A stretch of DNA of 64,000 nucleotides from Schlegelella_A sp036496385 (lineage in GTDB: Bacteria > Pseudomonadota > Gammaproteobacteria > Burkholderiales > Burkholderiaceae_C): positions 1-64,000 of the forward strand of contig DASXLD010000020.1 of assembly GCA_036496385.1 (NCBI GenBank). Reading direction: 5' to 3'. Shown here in pieces: positions 37,022 through 45,233 of this stretch. Below the pieces are notes generated by a model. That model had not been told where the DNA came from and did no database searches. It worked only from the letters and a program-made list of their open reading frames with translations. Positions within the stretch are counted from its first letter, which is position 1. Each line of letters starts with the position of its first letter. The position numbers and the translations under genes are program-made.

Positions 37022-37976
37022 GCGAGGGCGCAGGCGAGGCGTCGGCCCAGAAGTCGTAGAAGTTGAACCAGTTGTACGGCGCTTCGCGGCACAGCGCCTC
37101 GAGCGTTGCGACGTAGCGCTCGAGACCGGCGCGGACCGCGGCGTCGCGCTCGCCGGCGGCCTGAGGCCCGTTCGCGCCCAGCTGGCTGAAGTCTGCCAGC
37201 TCGACGAAGCGCAGCTCGTAGTCGCGGCCGCCGCGGTAGACGCCCGCCATGAAGACGACCCGGCGCCGCAGCATCGCCGCGAGGCGGAACGGGCCGTCGG
37301 GAAAGAGCGCCGGCGGGCCGAGAAACGGCAGCGCCACGGCCTTGGAGCGCTGCGAGTGCACTGCCAGCGTGCGATCGGCGAGCAGCCCGGCGACTCCGCC
37401 TTCGTCGAGCCAGCGGCGCAGCGCGAGCATCGCGTCGACGCGGCCGAGCGCGATCGTGCGCAGCGCGCTGTCCGGCGCCAGTGCGGCAAGCGTCTCGTTG
37501 ATGAGGCGCGCGTTGTCCTCGTACATGATCATCGCGACGCGCAGGCCCTTCTCGTGGCCGATCATGCGCAGCGCTTCGAAGCTGCCGAGATGGGCACCGA
37601 ACGCGAGCACGCCCTCGCCACGCGCGAAAGGCGCGAGGATCGCTTCGGGCCCGATCGCCCGGAAGCGGAACTCGTCGAAGCGTTCCTGCAGCAGGTAGAC
37701 GCGGTCGAGCACCGTCGAGGCGAAGGTGTGGAGATGTCGATAGACGTCGCTCCACGTCGCCTGCCGCGCCAGCGCGCGCGAAAGATAGCGGGCGCTGTGG
37801 CGCCGCGTCGCGCCATCGAGGACGAACCAGCACACGATCGGATGCAGCAGCACGCGTGCCGCGCGCCGGCCGAGCGCTAGTGCGAGCCAGCGCATCAGGC
37901 GCAGCAGCCCGCGGTTGCTGCGTTCGCGCTGGCGCGCCCATCCGGTCGGCGGCGCGCTGCCGGTCTCCGCTTTCAT
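37005..37976 (-). CDS. LpxL/HtrB-like lipid acyltransferase
   Basis: A 323-residue member of the lipid A biosynthesis acyltransferase family. The catalytic HX4E motif is GAHLGSFEAL near residue 128. A membrane-anchoring N-terminal region (LMRWLALALGRRAARVLLHPIVCWFVL) comes first. DRTLAVHSQRSKAVALPFLG near 220 matches the conserved family core. The ATG at 37976 overlaps the hotdog gene stop (ATGA). Likely role: transfer of the finished polyene chain from ACP to the lipid acceptor. Confidence 0.88.
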   Translation of the reverse strand: MKAETGSAPPTGWARQRERSNRGLLRLMRWLALALGRRAARVLLHPIVCWFVLDGATRRHSARYLSRALARQATWSDVYRHLHTFASTVLDRVYLLQERFDEFRFRAIGPEAILAPFARGEGVLAFGAHLGSFEALRMIGHEKGLRVAMIMYEDNARLINETLAALAPDSALRTIALGRVDAMLALRRWLDEGGVAGLLADRTLAVHSQRSKAVALPFLGPPALFPDGPFRLAAMLRRRVVFMAGVYRGGRDYELRFVELADFSQLGANGPQAAGERDAAVRAGLERYVATLEALCREAPYNWFNFYDFWADASPAPSHDRVA

Positions 37977-38308
37977 GCGCTGCCTGCTTCGCTCTGGTCG
38001 GCGCGCGCGATCCTGCCGCTGGCGACGGGCCGGTCGCACGAGGCCACCTGCCAATCGAGCGCGCCGGCGCCGAGCCTGAAGGCGATCGCGAGCGACGTTC
38101 CCGGCTCGACCGGCGCCAGGAACTTGACGACGGCAAGGCGCGGTGCCGCACCGACCGCCCGGGCGAGGGTCGGCTCGCCGGCTGCGGCTTCGAGGACGGC
38201 GGCGAGGAGCGCGACGCCGGGCAGCACCGGCCGGCCCGGGAAGTGGCCCGCGAACGCCGGGTGGTCGGAGCCGACCTCGATCCGGAACGAGGCGACGACG
38301 TCGCTCAT
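37973..38308 (-). CDS. FabZ/ApeI-like hotdog dehydratase
   Basis: A 111-residue single hotdog domain with the FabA/FabZ signature DHPAFAGHFPGRPVLPGV near residues 14-31, including the catalytic His, followed by a helix ending LAAVLEAA. This short form corresponds to the ApeI-type dehydratase of aryl-polyene clusters. The locus therefore has two distinct dehydratases. It overlaps both neighbours by 4 bases. Confidence 0.87.
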   Translation of the reverse strand: MSDVVASFRIEVGSDHPAFAGHFPGRPVLPGVALLAAVLEAAAGEPTLARAVGAAPRLAVVKFLAPVEPGTSLAIAFRLGAGALDWQVASCDRPVASGRIARADQSEAGSA

Positions 38309-39666
38309 CGCGACTCGCCGTGCAGGTGGTGTGCCGCCAGCGCCGCCATCCGCTCTGCCGTCAGCTTGCCGGTCGCCTCGCGCGGCAGCGCGGCGACGTG
38401 GACGACGCGGCGCGGCAGGAACGCGGCATCGACGCGGTCGCGCAGCGCAGCGATGATCCGATCGCGCGCGACGCCGGGCGCGACGACGAATGCGACCAGC
38501 CGGACGACGCCCTGCGCATCGGCGTCGCGGTCGGGTGGCATCCAGAACGCGCCGTCGACGACGCCGGCGATCGAGTTGAGATGGAAGTTGAGGTGGGCGA
38601 TCGAGCTGCGCTTGCCGGCGACGTTGATGAGGTCGCTCGAGCGGCCGAGGAGGCGAAACGATGCCTCGCCCGTGACCTCGAGAACGTCGGCGAGGATGGT
38701 CGGCTGCGGGACGTGGCCGCCGCTGACGGTGACGGCGTCGCCGTCGCCCTCGATGCGAACTCCTTCGAAGGTGCGCCACTCGGCCCCGGCGGTGGTCCGT
38801 CGGGTCGCTACCTGGCCGGCTTCGGTACAGCCGTAGATCTCGAGCAGCGGCGCCGCGAAGCGCTCCTCCGCGCGCGCCGCGAGCTGCGGCGACAGCGGCG
38901 CCGTTGCGCAGAGGACGAGCGCCAGCGGCGGCAGCGCAAGGCCAGCGTCGAGCACGGTCTTGAGGTGAAACGGCGTCGTCACCAGGACGCGCGGCGCGCG
39001 TGCGACGGCGAGCGCGGCGGCGACATCGGCCGGGAAGAACGGCCGCGCCGCGTCGAGCGTCGCGCCGCCGTGCAGCGCGAGGAGGACGCTCGACTCGAAG
39101 CCGTACATGTGCTGCGCTGGCACGGTGGCAACCACGGTGACGCCGCCCAGGTCGGCGCGGCCGAGGGCGGCCGAGAGGCGCGCCGCTTCGCCGCGGGCGT
39201 TGCGGATGAGCAATCGCCACGGCTTGGCGTGCGGCACCGGATCGCCGGTCGACCCCGACGTCAGGACATGGGCGGCGATCAGATCGGGATCGATCTCCGG
39301 CACGCGGTCGATGGCGGCGCCGTCGGCGAAGCCCGGCGCATGGCGCACCGCCGGCAAGCCGTGGTCGTCGGCGTCGCCTTCGACCAGCGCGTAGATGCCG
39401 GCGAAGCGAGCCCGCAGCCGCGCCACGGTGTCGGCGACGTGGTTCGGTGGCAGCAGGCTCGTGTGGCCGCGCAGCAGAGCAGCGGCGAGGCCGACGGCGA
39501 AGCGATAGCGGTCGCCCGAGAGGTTGAGCATGGCGCCGCTGGCAGGCAGCCGCTCGGCCAGGGCGCTCGCGTCGGCGATGAACTCGCGCCGCGAGCGCAT
39601 CCGGCCGGCAAGGTTGGCGAACGGCGCGTCGAGGTCGCCGGCAGCGATCAGCCCGGTCTCACTCAT
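38305..39666 (-). CDS. AMP-dependent acyl/aryl-CoA ligase-like enzyme of the polyene cluster
   Basis: A 453-residue ANL-superfamily adenylating enzyme. The P-loop-like motif is VLTSGSTGDPVPHAKPW near residue 138, the A5 motif EIYGCTEAGQVATR near 290, the hinge/A7-A8 region GRSSDLINVAGKRSS near 365, and the A10 lysine is in REATGKLTAERM near 435. It is shorter than typical CoA ligases (about 520) as expected for this cluster type, where it activates an aryl or acyl starter and loads it on ACP. The start at 39666 (MSETGL) is preferred to one 7 codons upstream because it overlaps the membrane-protein stop. Confidence 0.9.
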   Translation of the reverse strand: MSETGLIAAGDLDAPFANLAGRMRSRREFIADASALAERLPASGAMLNLSGDRYRFAVGLAAALLRGHTSLLPPNHVADTVARLRARFAGIYALVEGDADDHGLPAVRHAPGFADGAAIDRVPEIDPDLIAAHVLTSGSTGDPVPHAKPWRLLIRNARGEAARLSAALGRADLGGVTVVATVPAQHMYGFESSVLLALHGGATLDAARPFFPADVAAALAVARAPRVLVTTPFHLKTVLDAGLALPPLALVLCATAPLSPQLAARAEERFAAPLLEIYGCTEAGQVATRRTTAGAEWRTFEGVRIEGDGDAVTVSGGHVPQPTILADVLEVTGEASFRLLGRSSDLINVAGKRSSIAHLNFHLNSIAGVVDGAFWMPPDRDADAQGVVRLVAFVVAPGVARDRIIAALRDRVDAAFLPRRVVHVAALPREATGKLTAERMAALAAHHLHGESR

Positions 39667-40288
39667 GGCGCCCGGCACGGTCCGCATAGGCGCGCACCGC
39701 CTGCGCCAGCGTTGCCCGCTCGAACTCGGGGTGCAGGCGGTAGCGCAACAGGTACTCGGCGACGAACATCGCGACGATCGCGAGCGGCGTCACGAGGTTG
39801 GCGAACGCGGCCCAGGCAGCGAACGGCGCCAGCGCGAACAGGGCGAGCGAGAGCGCGGCTATCGCGACGAAGTAGATCGTCCATGCGATCGTCACCCGGC
39901 GTGAATAGGCTTCCATCGCAGGCGTCAGACGGCCGTGGACCCGCCGCGCCAGCGCGGTGACGAGCGGCTCGCGGCCGGCTTGCAAGGTGAGGCCGAAGAC
40001 GAATGCGAGGAGGACGTGGATGGCGACGTGCTGGCCGACGTAGATCGTCTCGGGCGCGAGGCCGCCGCCCTGCCAGCCCTGGACGGCGAGCGCCAGGGTC
40101 GCGAGCGTCGCCAGAAGCGCGACCCTCGGTTGGCTGCGTTGCCAGGCGACGACCGCGGCGATCGCCAGCATCGGCGCGACGACGATGACGGCGTTCCATG
40201 GCGACGTCGGCGCCCGGGTCATCAGCCAGTACGAGCCGAGCAGGTAGGCCGCTCCTGCCACTCCCACCGCGAGGAGGCGGATGCCCAT
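39663..40288 (-). CDS. COG4648 family membrane protein
   Basis: A 208-residue protein with about six hydrophobic segments, for example AVGVAGAAYLLGSYWLM and NAVIVVAPMLAIAAVVAW. A conserved-looking loop lies near LTLQAGREPLVTALARRVHG and a C-terminal cytoplasmic tail reads RYRLHPEFERATLAQAVRAY. Proteins of this type sit next to the AMP-ligase in aryl-polyene clusters, and their function is unknown. It is translationally coupled to the AMP-ligase by an ATGA overlap. Confidence 0.82.
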
Positions 40289-40301
40289 GGCGTCGGGAGC
40301 G

Positions 40302-40571
40302 CTAGCTCTTGCGGTTGGCCGCGACGTGATCGGCCAGGCTTGCCAGCGACTTGAAGATGCGCACGTTCTCTTCGTCGTCGGAGCGCAGCTGGAAGCCGTA
40401 GCGCTGCGAGACGACGAGAGCGACCTCGAGGATGTCGATCGAGTCGAGGCCGAGCCCCTCGCCGTAGAGCGGCGCTTCCGGATCGATCGTTGCCGGAGCG
40501 ATGTCGAGATTGAGGGCTTCGACGAGCAGGACGGCGATCTCGCTCTGCAGTGCGGTTTGGGAAGAAGACAT
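40302..40571 (-). CDS. Acyl carrier protein, first gene of the main polyene operon
   Basis: An 89-residue carrier protein with the phosphopantetheine motif GLGLDSIDILEVALVVSQRYG (Ser near 43). It matches the dedicated ACPs at the head of aryl-polyene operons. The start at 40571 (MSSSQTALQ) fits carrier-protein length better than five codons upstream. It lies 13 bases before the COG4648 gene, and a 25-base inverted repeat lies 24 bases upstream of its ATG. Confidence 0.9.
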   Translation of the reverse strand: MSSSQTALQSEIAVLLVEALNLDIAPATIDPEAPLYGEGLGLDSIDILEVALVVSQRYGFQLRSDDEENVRIFKSLASLADHVAANRKS

Positions 40572-40595
40572 CTGGCTCGGGATCACCGGCGGAAC

Positions 40596-40620
40596 GACCG
40601 TTTGAGTCTATCAAACGGTC
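40596..40620. promoter_or_regulatory. Inverted repeat between the Bug receptor gene and the polyene operon
   Basis: Two perfect 10-base arms (GACCGTTTGA and TCAAACGGTC) flank a 5-base spacer. The repeat is 15 bases past the stop of the Bug pseudogene and 24 bases before the ACP ATG. It could be an operator controlling the operon, or a hairpin ending transcription of the Bug gene. On the minus strand the sequence after the hairpin (GTTCCGCC) has no U-run, which favours an operator or a weak terminator. Confidence 0.55.
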
Positions 40621-40635
40621 CTTCGCCGACCGGGC

Positions 40636-41624
40636 TCACTCGACCCGCGCTCCCGACGCCTTGACGAGCGGCCGGTACTTGGCGAGCTCGGCCGTGACGA
40701 ACGCGGCGAAGCGCTCCGGCGCCATCGGCATCGGCTCGGCGTAGAGGCTCGCCAGGCGGGTGCGTACCTCGCTGCTGCCAAGCGCGTCGACGAACGCCTT
40801 GTTCAGCCGCGCCGTCGTTTCCGCCGCCAGGTGCGCGGGGCCGAAGATGCCGAACCAGGTGTCGATGTCGAAGCGCGCCAATCCGAGCGCCGCCCCGGCC
40901 TCGGCGATCGTCGGCACGTCGGGCATCGCGCTCGACCGGCCCGCGGTCGTCACCGCGATCGCCTTCAGCCTGCCGGCCTTGACGTTGGCCGATGCCGCGG
41001 CGAGGTTGTCGAAGTTGAGGTCGACCTGGCCGGCGAGCAGCGCGAGCTGCGCCGGATTGCCGCCGGCGTAGGGGATGTGGACCATGTAGATGCCGGCCTC
41101 GGTCTTGAACATCTCGCCGGCGAGGTGGCCGGCGCTGCCGGTGCCGCCCGAGCCGTAGTTGAGCTTGCCCGGATTCCTCTTCGCGTAGGCGACGAGATCG
41201 GCGACGCTGGCGATGCCGAGCCGCGACGCGACGTCGGGACTCATGACGAGCACGTTCGGCACCCGCGCGACGCCGGTGATCGGCGTGAAGTCGCGGATCG
41301 GGTCGTACGGCAGCCTGCCATAGAGCCACGGGTTGATCGCGTGCGTCGCGACCGCACCCATGACGAGCGTCAGGCCGTCGGGCGCAGCCTTGGCGACGGC
41401 GTCGGCGCCGATGTTGCCGCCAGCGCCCGGCCGGTTCTCGACGATGACGACGCCGAGCGTCTCCTTGACCCGTTCGGCGAGCGCGCGGGCGACGATGTCG
41501 AGTGGGCCGCCGGCAGGGTAGGGACGATCAGGCGAAGCGGCTTGCCCTGGGCCGAGGCGAGCCCGACCGCGCCCAGCATCACCGCGCCGATCGTGGCGAG
41601 GGCGCCGCGCCGTCTCGAGATCAG
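40636..41624 (-). pseudogene. Bug/TctC-type solute-binding receptor, frameshifted near its N-terminus
   Basis: The main open frame encodes a nearly complete Bug-family receptor (YPAGGPLDIVARALAERVKE, ENRPGAGGNIGADAVAKA, YGSGGTGSAGHLAGEMFK, HIPYAGGNPAQ). The signal peptide and first strand (GAVMLGAVGLASAQGKPLRLIVP) lie in the neighbouring frame. The switch is at about 41518-41523, beside a GGG run: one base is missing between LRLIVP and YPAGGP. This is a single-base deletion or a sequencing error. The start is unclear; a CTG at 41624 overlapping the upstream stop fits the signal peptide best. Bug proteins bind carboxylates in the periplasm; no tctAB-like transporter genes are nearby. Confidence 0.8.
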
Positions 41625-42106
41625 AACTTCGGCTCCGGGGTGCTGTCGTTGTCGCTTGGCGTACAGCGCATCTTGAGATGACCGATCGAGTGGTCATTGA
41701 TGTCGCGCATGTCGCCTTCGAGTGCGGCGGTCTGCCGGTCGACCGAGATCCGCACAGTCTGCAACTCGCGCAGGATCGGACTCCAGACGAACATCGTTCC
41801 TCTGATCCAGTCGTAATAGATGGTGCTGTTGCGTACCGGCGCGTGGAAGACCATCGAATAGAACCCGGGCGTGATGTCGAGCTTCATCTTGTCGCCGACC
41901 GGCAGGACGTCAGAGCTCTGGACGAGCGCGAGCGAGCTGTTGCGCCGAAGGGCCAGATCGAGATGGGCGCTTTTCGCCCGGCCACCGGCCTGGACCTGGC
42001 CGCTGCACTTCAGATAGACGCCGAACTCCTGCGCCGTACCCGGCGCCGCCGCCAGCACGGCCGCTGCGAAGACCAGGAGCCGCACGGCTGCGGAACAGGC
42101 GCTCAT
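41621..42106 (-). CDS. Secreted hypothetical protein
   Basis: A 161-residue protein with a clear signal peptide (LLVFAAAVLAAAPGTAQ). The mature part is probably beta-rich, with two cysteines (YLKCSG and KMRCTP) that could pair. No family recognised. It lies 9 bases after the CsgG-like gene and its stop abuts the likely start of the Bug receptor gene, so it probably belongs to the CsgG-like unit. ATG at 42106 is used; a TTG one codon upstream is possible. Confidence 0.7.
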   Translation of the reverse strand: MSACSAAVRLLVFAAAVLAAAPGTAQEFGVYLKCSGQVQAGGRAKSAHLDLALRRNSSLALVQSSDVLPVGDKMKLDITPGFYSMVFHAPVRNSTIYYDWIRGTMFVWSPILRELQTVRISVDRQTAALEGDMRDINDHSIGHLKMRCTPSDNDSTPEPKF

Positions 42107-42115
42107 CAAGACGGC

Positions 42116-42955
42116 CTACTTGCCGACCTTCTTCGACGCGTTCGTCACCCCGCCCTGCACGCCCAGGGATCCGCCTTCGCCAAGGCCGCCCTCGACGGTT
42201 TGTGCCTTGTACTGACGCAGCGTCTCGACCAGCTTGTTGTAGGCGTCGAAGAAAGCGGCACTGACGAGCTTGCCCTCGTCGGTGTTGACATAGGCGCTGC
42301 CGGCGAGCGCGCCGCTGTTGCCGATGCCGATGCCGCCGAAGCCAAAGCTGGTGTTCTTCGAATAGCCCTCGGCCGCCGCGAGTCTCACCGTCGATCGGAT
42401 ATCGACCAGCGTCAGCACGGTGCCGACCTCGCTCGACTTCATGTTCAGGTTGCCGAGGACGGAGCCGGCCCGGCCGAGCATATTGCCGAGGCCGCCCATT
42501 CGCGCTCCCTCGTTGTCCTTGTTGGCCATCACGATCTCGGGCTTGAGCAGATAGTCGGCCACCACCTGCTGACCTTTGCCGCGCGTTGCGCTCTCGCGCG
42601 CCTCATCGCCGCGGGAACGCCGTGTCTCGTCATTGATGCTTTGCTCGCCGGTTCCGCGCTCGACCACGACGAAGCAGTTGGACTTCAGGATCAACATGCT
42701 GAGCAGCGGGGCAGTCGACCCGAGCCGGGGTCCGTAGTAGCGATACCACGCTGCGCCCGTGTCTTCCTGGATGCGCAAGACACCGAGCGTCTTGTTGCAG
42801 TGTTCCAGCGTGTCGCCGGCACTGCCGCTGGCGTTGCCGGCCTGGCCGAACGCCGCCGTCATCGCACCCAGGCACCCTGCGAGAGCCAAGGCCCTCGCAA
42901 ACGAGTTCTGGCGGTCGATGCTGCCCTTCTCGGCCGAGGATGCGTGCTCCGTCAT
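42116..42955 (-). CDS. CsgG/HfaB-like lipoprotein
   Basis: A 279-residue protein resembling CsgG/HfaB outer-membrane assembly lipoproteins. A lipobox-like ALALAGC occurs at about residues 22-28. The domain includes LILKSNCFVVVERG, ADYLLKPEIVMANKD, and VLTLVDIRSTVRLAAAEGYSKN, the usual CsgG order of an N-terminal catalytic-like strand, a turn and a strand reporting on self-modification. The N-terminal 20 residues before the hydrophobic core are unusually long and polar. CsgG forms a secretion pore for curli, but no curli genes are near, so the cargo is unknown. Confidence 0.75.
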   Translation of the reverse strand: MTEHASSAEKGSIDRQNSFARALALAGCLGAMTAAFGQAGNASGSAGDTLEHCNKTLGVLRIQEDTGAAWYRYYGPRLGSTAPLLSMLILKSNCFVVVERGTGEQSINDETRRSRGDEARESATRGKGQQVVADYLLKPEIVMANKDNEGARMGGLGNMLGRAGSVLGNLNMKSSEVGTVLTLVDIRSTVRLAAAEGYSKNTSFGFGGIGIGNSGALAGSAYVNTDEGKLVSAAFFDAYNKLVETLRQYKAQTVEGGLGEGGSLGVQGGVTNASKKVGK

Positions 42956-43149
42956 GTCGGATCTCCCTGGGTTGTCGACATCTCAAGAAGCTATCTTCGC
43001 GGCGTTCAGTGCGGCGTTGCGAGTCGGCGTCCGAGGCCGGCAAGGGAGCGCTTCGTGGACCGGAACCGCATCTTGGCGGTCGCGACGATGTTGCCAGAGA
43101 AGCAGCGGCAAATCCACCGCCGCGCTGGCGCTCCTCGCCCGGGTTTCTG

Positions 43150-44190
43150 CTAGGCCATCGGCCCGTGCTTGTCGGCTTCCGTGGTGAACGAGTCGGCATA
43201 GAACTCGTCGTCGGGCAGGCCGCAGCGGGCGATGAAGTCGCGCTGCGCCGACTCGACCATGATCGGTGCGCCGCAGGCGTAGACCTGGTGCTCGAGCAGG
43301 TTCGGGAAGTCGTGCATGACGGCCTGGTGGACGAGGCCGGTGCGGCCGTGCCAGTCGTCCTCGGGCCGGGCCTCGGAAAGGACCGGGATGTAGTGCAGCT
43401 GCGGCAGGCGCCGCGCTGCATCCTCGGCCCAGTCGTGCAGGTAGAGGTCGGCTTTGCTGCGGCAGCCCCAATAGAGGTGCGCTTTGCGCTCGATGCCCTT
43501 CCAGAGCATGTCCTCGATGATCGCCTTGATCGGCGCGAAGCCCGTGCCCGAGGCGAGCAGGACGATGGGCTTCTCGGAGTCGCGCAGAAAGAAGCTGCCG
43601 AACGGCCCTTCGACGCGCAGGATCTCCTTTTCCTTCATCGCGCTGAAGACGTGGTCGGTGAACTTGCCGCCCGGCAGGTGGCGGATGTGCAGCTCGAGCT
43701 GCGGCTTGTCGACGACGGTGTGCGGTGCGTTGGCCATCGAGTAGCTGCGCCGCGCGCCGTCGCGCAGGATGAACTCGATGTACTGGCCGGCGCGGTACTG
43801 GAACAGGTCGTTCGCCGGCAGCTGCAGCCTGACGACGGCGACGTCGGGCGCGGGCTTGTCGATCGCGAGGACGCGGCTCGGCATCTTTCGGATCGCGAAC
43901 TCGCCGGCGCCGGGAACCGTGCGCGCCTCGAGAACGATGTCGGTCTGCGGCGCCGCCTGGCAGGTGAGGATGAGGCCGGTGTGTTCCTCTTCGGGGCTGA
44001 GCGCCTTCTGCTGATGCGCGCCGTGGATGACGCGGCCTTCGAGCAGGCGGCACTTGCACGAGCCGCAAGCGCCGTCGCGGCAGCCGTAGGGAAGGCCGAT
44101 GCCCTGACGGATCGCGGCCTGGAGGATCGGCTCGTCGCGCTCGACGCTGAAGCTCTTGCCGCTCGGCTGGACGGTGACGGTGAAAGGCAT
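43150..44190 (-). CDS. [2Fe-2S] ferredoxin-FAD/NAD(P)H reductase (CDP-6-deoxy-delta-3,4-glucoseen reductase-like)
   Basis: A 346-residue electron-transfer flavoprotein. The N-terminal plant-type ferredoxin domain has CRDGACGSCKC near residues 37-47 and a fourth Cys in LTCQAA near 76. An FAD-binding domain follows (RRSYSMANAPH near 147), then the NAD domain (VLLASGTGFAPIKAI near 209 and YACGAPIMVESAQRDF near 305). The architecture matches betaproteobacterial proteins named after AscD. These often act as general reductases for oxygenases or radical enzymes, and no sugar-pathway genes are beside it. Partner unknown. Confidence 0.88.
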   Translation of the reverse strand: MPFTVTVQPSGKSFSVERDEPILQAAIRQGIGLPYGCRDGACGSCKCRLLEGRVIHGAHQQKALSPEEEHTGLILTCQAAPQTDIVLEARTVPGAGEFAIRKMPSRVLAIDKPAPDVAVVRLQLPANDLFQYRAGQYIEFILRDGARRSYSMANAPHTVVDKPQLELHIRHLPGGKFTDHVFSAMKEKEILRVEGPFGSFFLRDSEKPIVLLASGTGFAPIKAIIEDMLWKGIERKAHLYWGCRSKADLYLHDWAEDAARRLPQLHYIPVLSEARPEDDWHGRTGLVHQAVMHDFPNLLEHQVYACGAPIMVESAQRDFIARCGLPDDEFYADSFTTEADKHGPMA

Positions 44191-44301
44191 CGGAGGGATC
44201 GAAAGGGCGGCCCGGCGCGTCGCCTAGACTCGCCCGATTCTGCCCGTTGCCGTTTCGGCTCGGCCGATGGCGCCGCGACGAGCAGGCCGACTTCCTTCAC
44301 C

Positions 44302-45219
44302 GTGCTGGACCGACCGACCCGCAACAAGAGACCGGTGCTGCTGATCGTCGGCTGTGGCGACGTCGGCTTGCGCGTCGCGCGGCTGGTCGCGAAGCGCTGG
44401 CGGGTGCTCGCGTTGACGTCGAGCCCGGGCCGCGTCGACGCGCTGCGCGCGGCCGGCATCCGCCCGCTGCGAGGCGACCTCGATCGGCCGGAATCGCTCG
44501 CCCGTCTTGCCGGGCTTGCCGATGCGGTCCTGCACCTCGCGCCGCCGGCATCGACAGGTGCGAGCGATTTGCGCACTGCGCATCTCGTTCACGCCCTGGC
44601 ACGGTCGATCCGTCTCGGCCGGATCGTCTACGCGTCGACGAGCGGCGTCTACGGCGACCGCAGCGGAGCGCTGACGAGCGAAACCGCTCCGGCGCGGCCG
44701 GCGAGCGAGCGCGCGCGCCGGCGCGCCGACGCCGAGGAGCGCCTGCGCCGTTTCGGCCGCGGCCACCGCACCAGGGTGACACTGCTGCGCGTGCCCGGCA
44801 TCTACGCGCTCGACCGGGTCGGCGGCGATCCGCGCGAGCGCGTCGCGCGCGGCACGCCGGTGCTCGCCGCCGCCGACGACGTCTACACCGGTCACATCCA
44901 CGCCGACGACCTGGCGCGCGCCTGCGTCGCCGCATTGCACCGCGGCCGGCCGCAGCGCGTCGTCAACGTCGTCGACGACAGCGACCTGCGCATGGGCGAC
45001 TACTTCGACTTCGTCGCCGATCGCTTCGGCCTGGCCCGGCCGCCGCGCCTGACACGCAGCGTCGCGTCGGCGCAGCTGTCGCCGCTGCAGATGAGCTTTC
45101 TCGGCGAGTCGCGCCGCCTCGTCAACGTGCGCATGAAGCGCGAGCTCCGGCTCGTGCTGCGCCATCCGACCGTCGCCGACGGCCTCGCCGCCGCCGCGGC
45201 GCCGCGCTCGCGCGAGTGA
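44302..45219 (+). CDS. NAD-dependent epimerase/dehydratase-like SDR (YeeZ-type)
   Basis: A 305-residue extended-type SDR. The nucleotide motif VGCGDVGLRVARLVAKRW is near residue 16, and the YASTSGVYGDRSG segment near 113-125 holds the Ser/Tyr of the active site. The usual YxxxK is not obvious (ERARRRADAEERL follows), so an oxidoreductase role is uncertain. HIHADDLARACVAAL near 195 is a conserved epimerase-family motif. GTG at 44302 is chosen because similarity begins shortly after it. It lies 14 bases before ghrA. Confidence 0.75.
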   Translation: MLDRPTRNKRPVLLIVGCGDVGLRVARLVAKRWRVLALTSSPGRVDALRAAGIRPLRGDLDRPESLARLAGLADAVLHLAPPASTGASDLRTAHLVHALARSIRLGRIVYASTSGVYGDRSGALTSETAPARPASERARRRADAEERLRRFGRGHRTRVTLLRVPGIYALDRVGGDPRERVARGTPVLAAADDVYTGHIHADDLARACVAALHRGRPQRVVNVVDDSDLRMGDYFDFVADRFGLARPPRLTRSVASAQLSPLQMSFLGESRRLVNVRMKRELRLVLRHPTVADGLAAAAAPRSRE

Positions 45220-45233
45220 CAATCGGGACGGCA

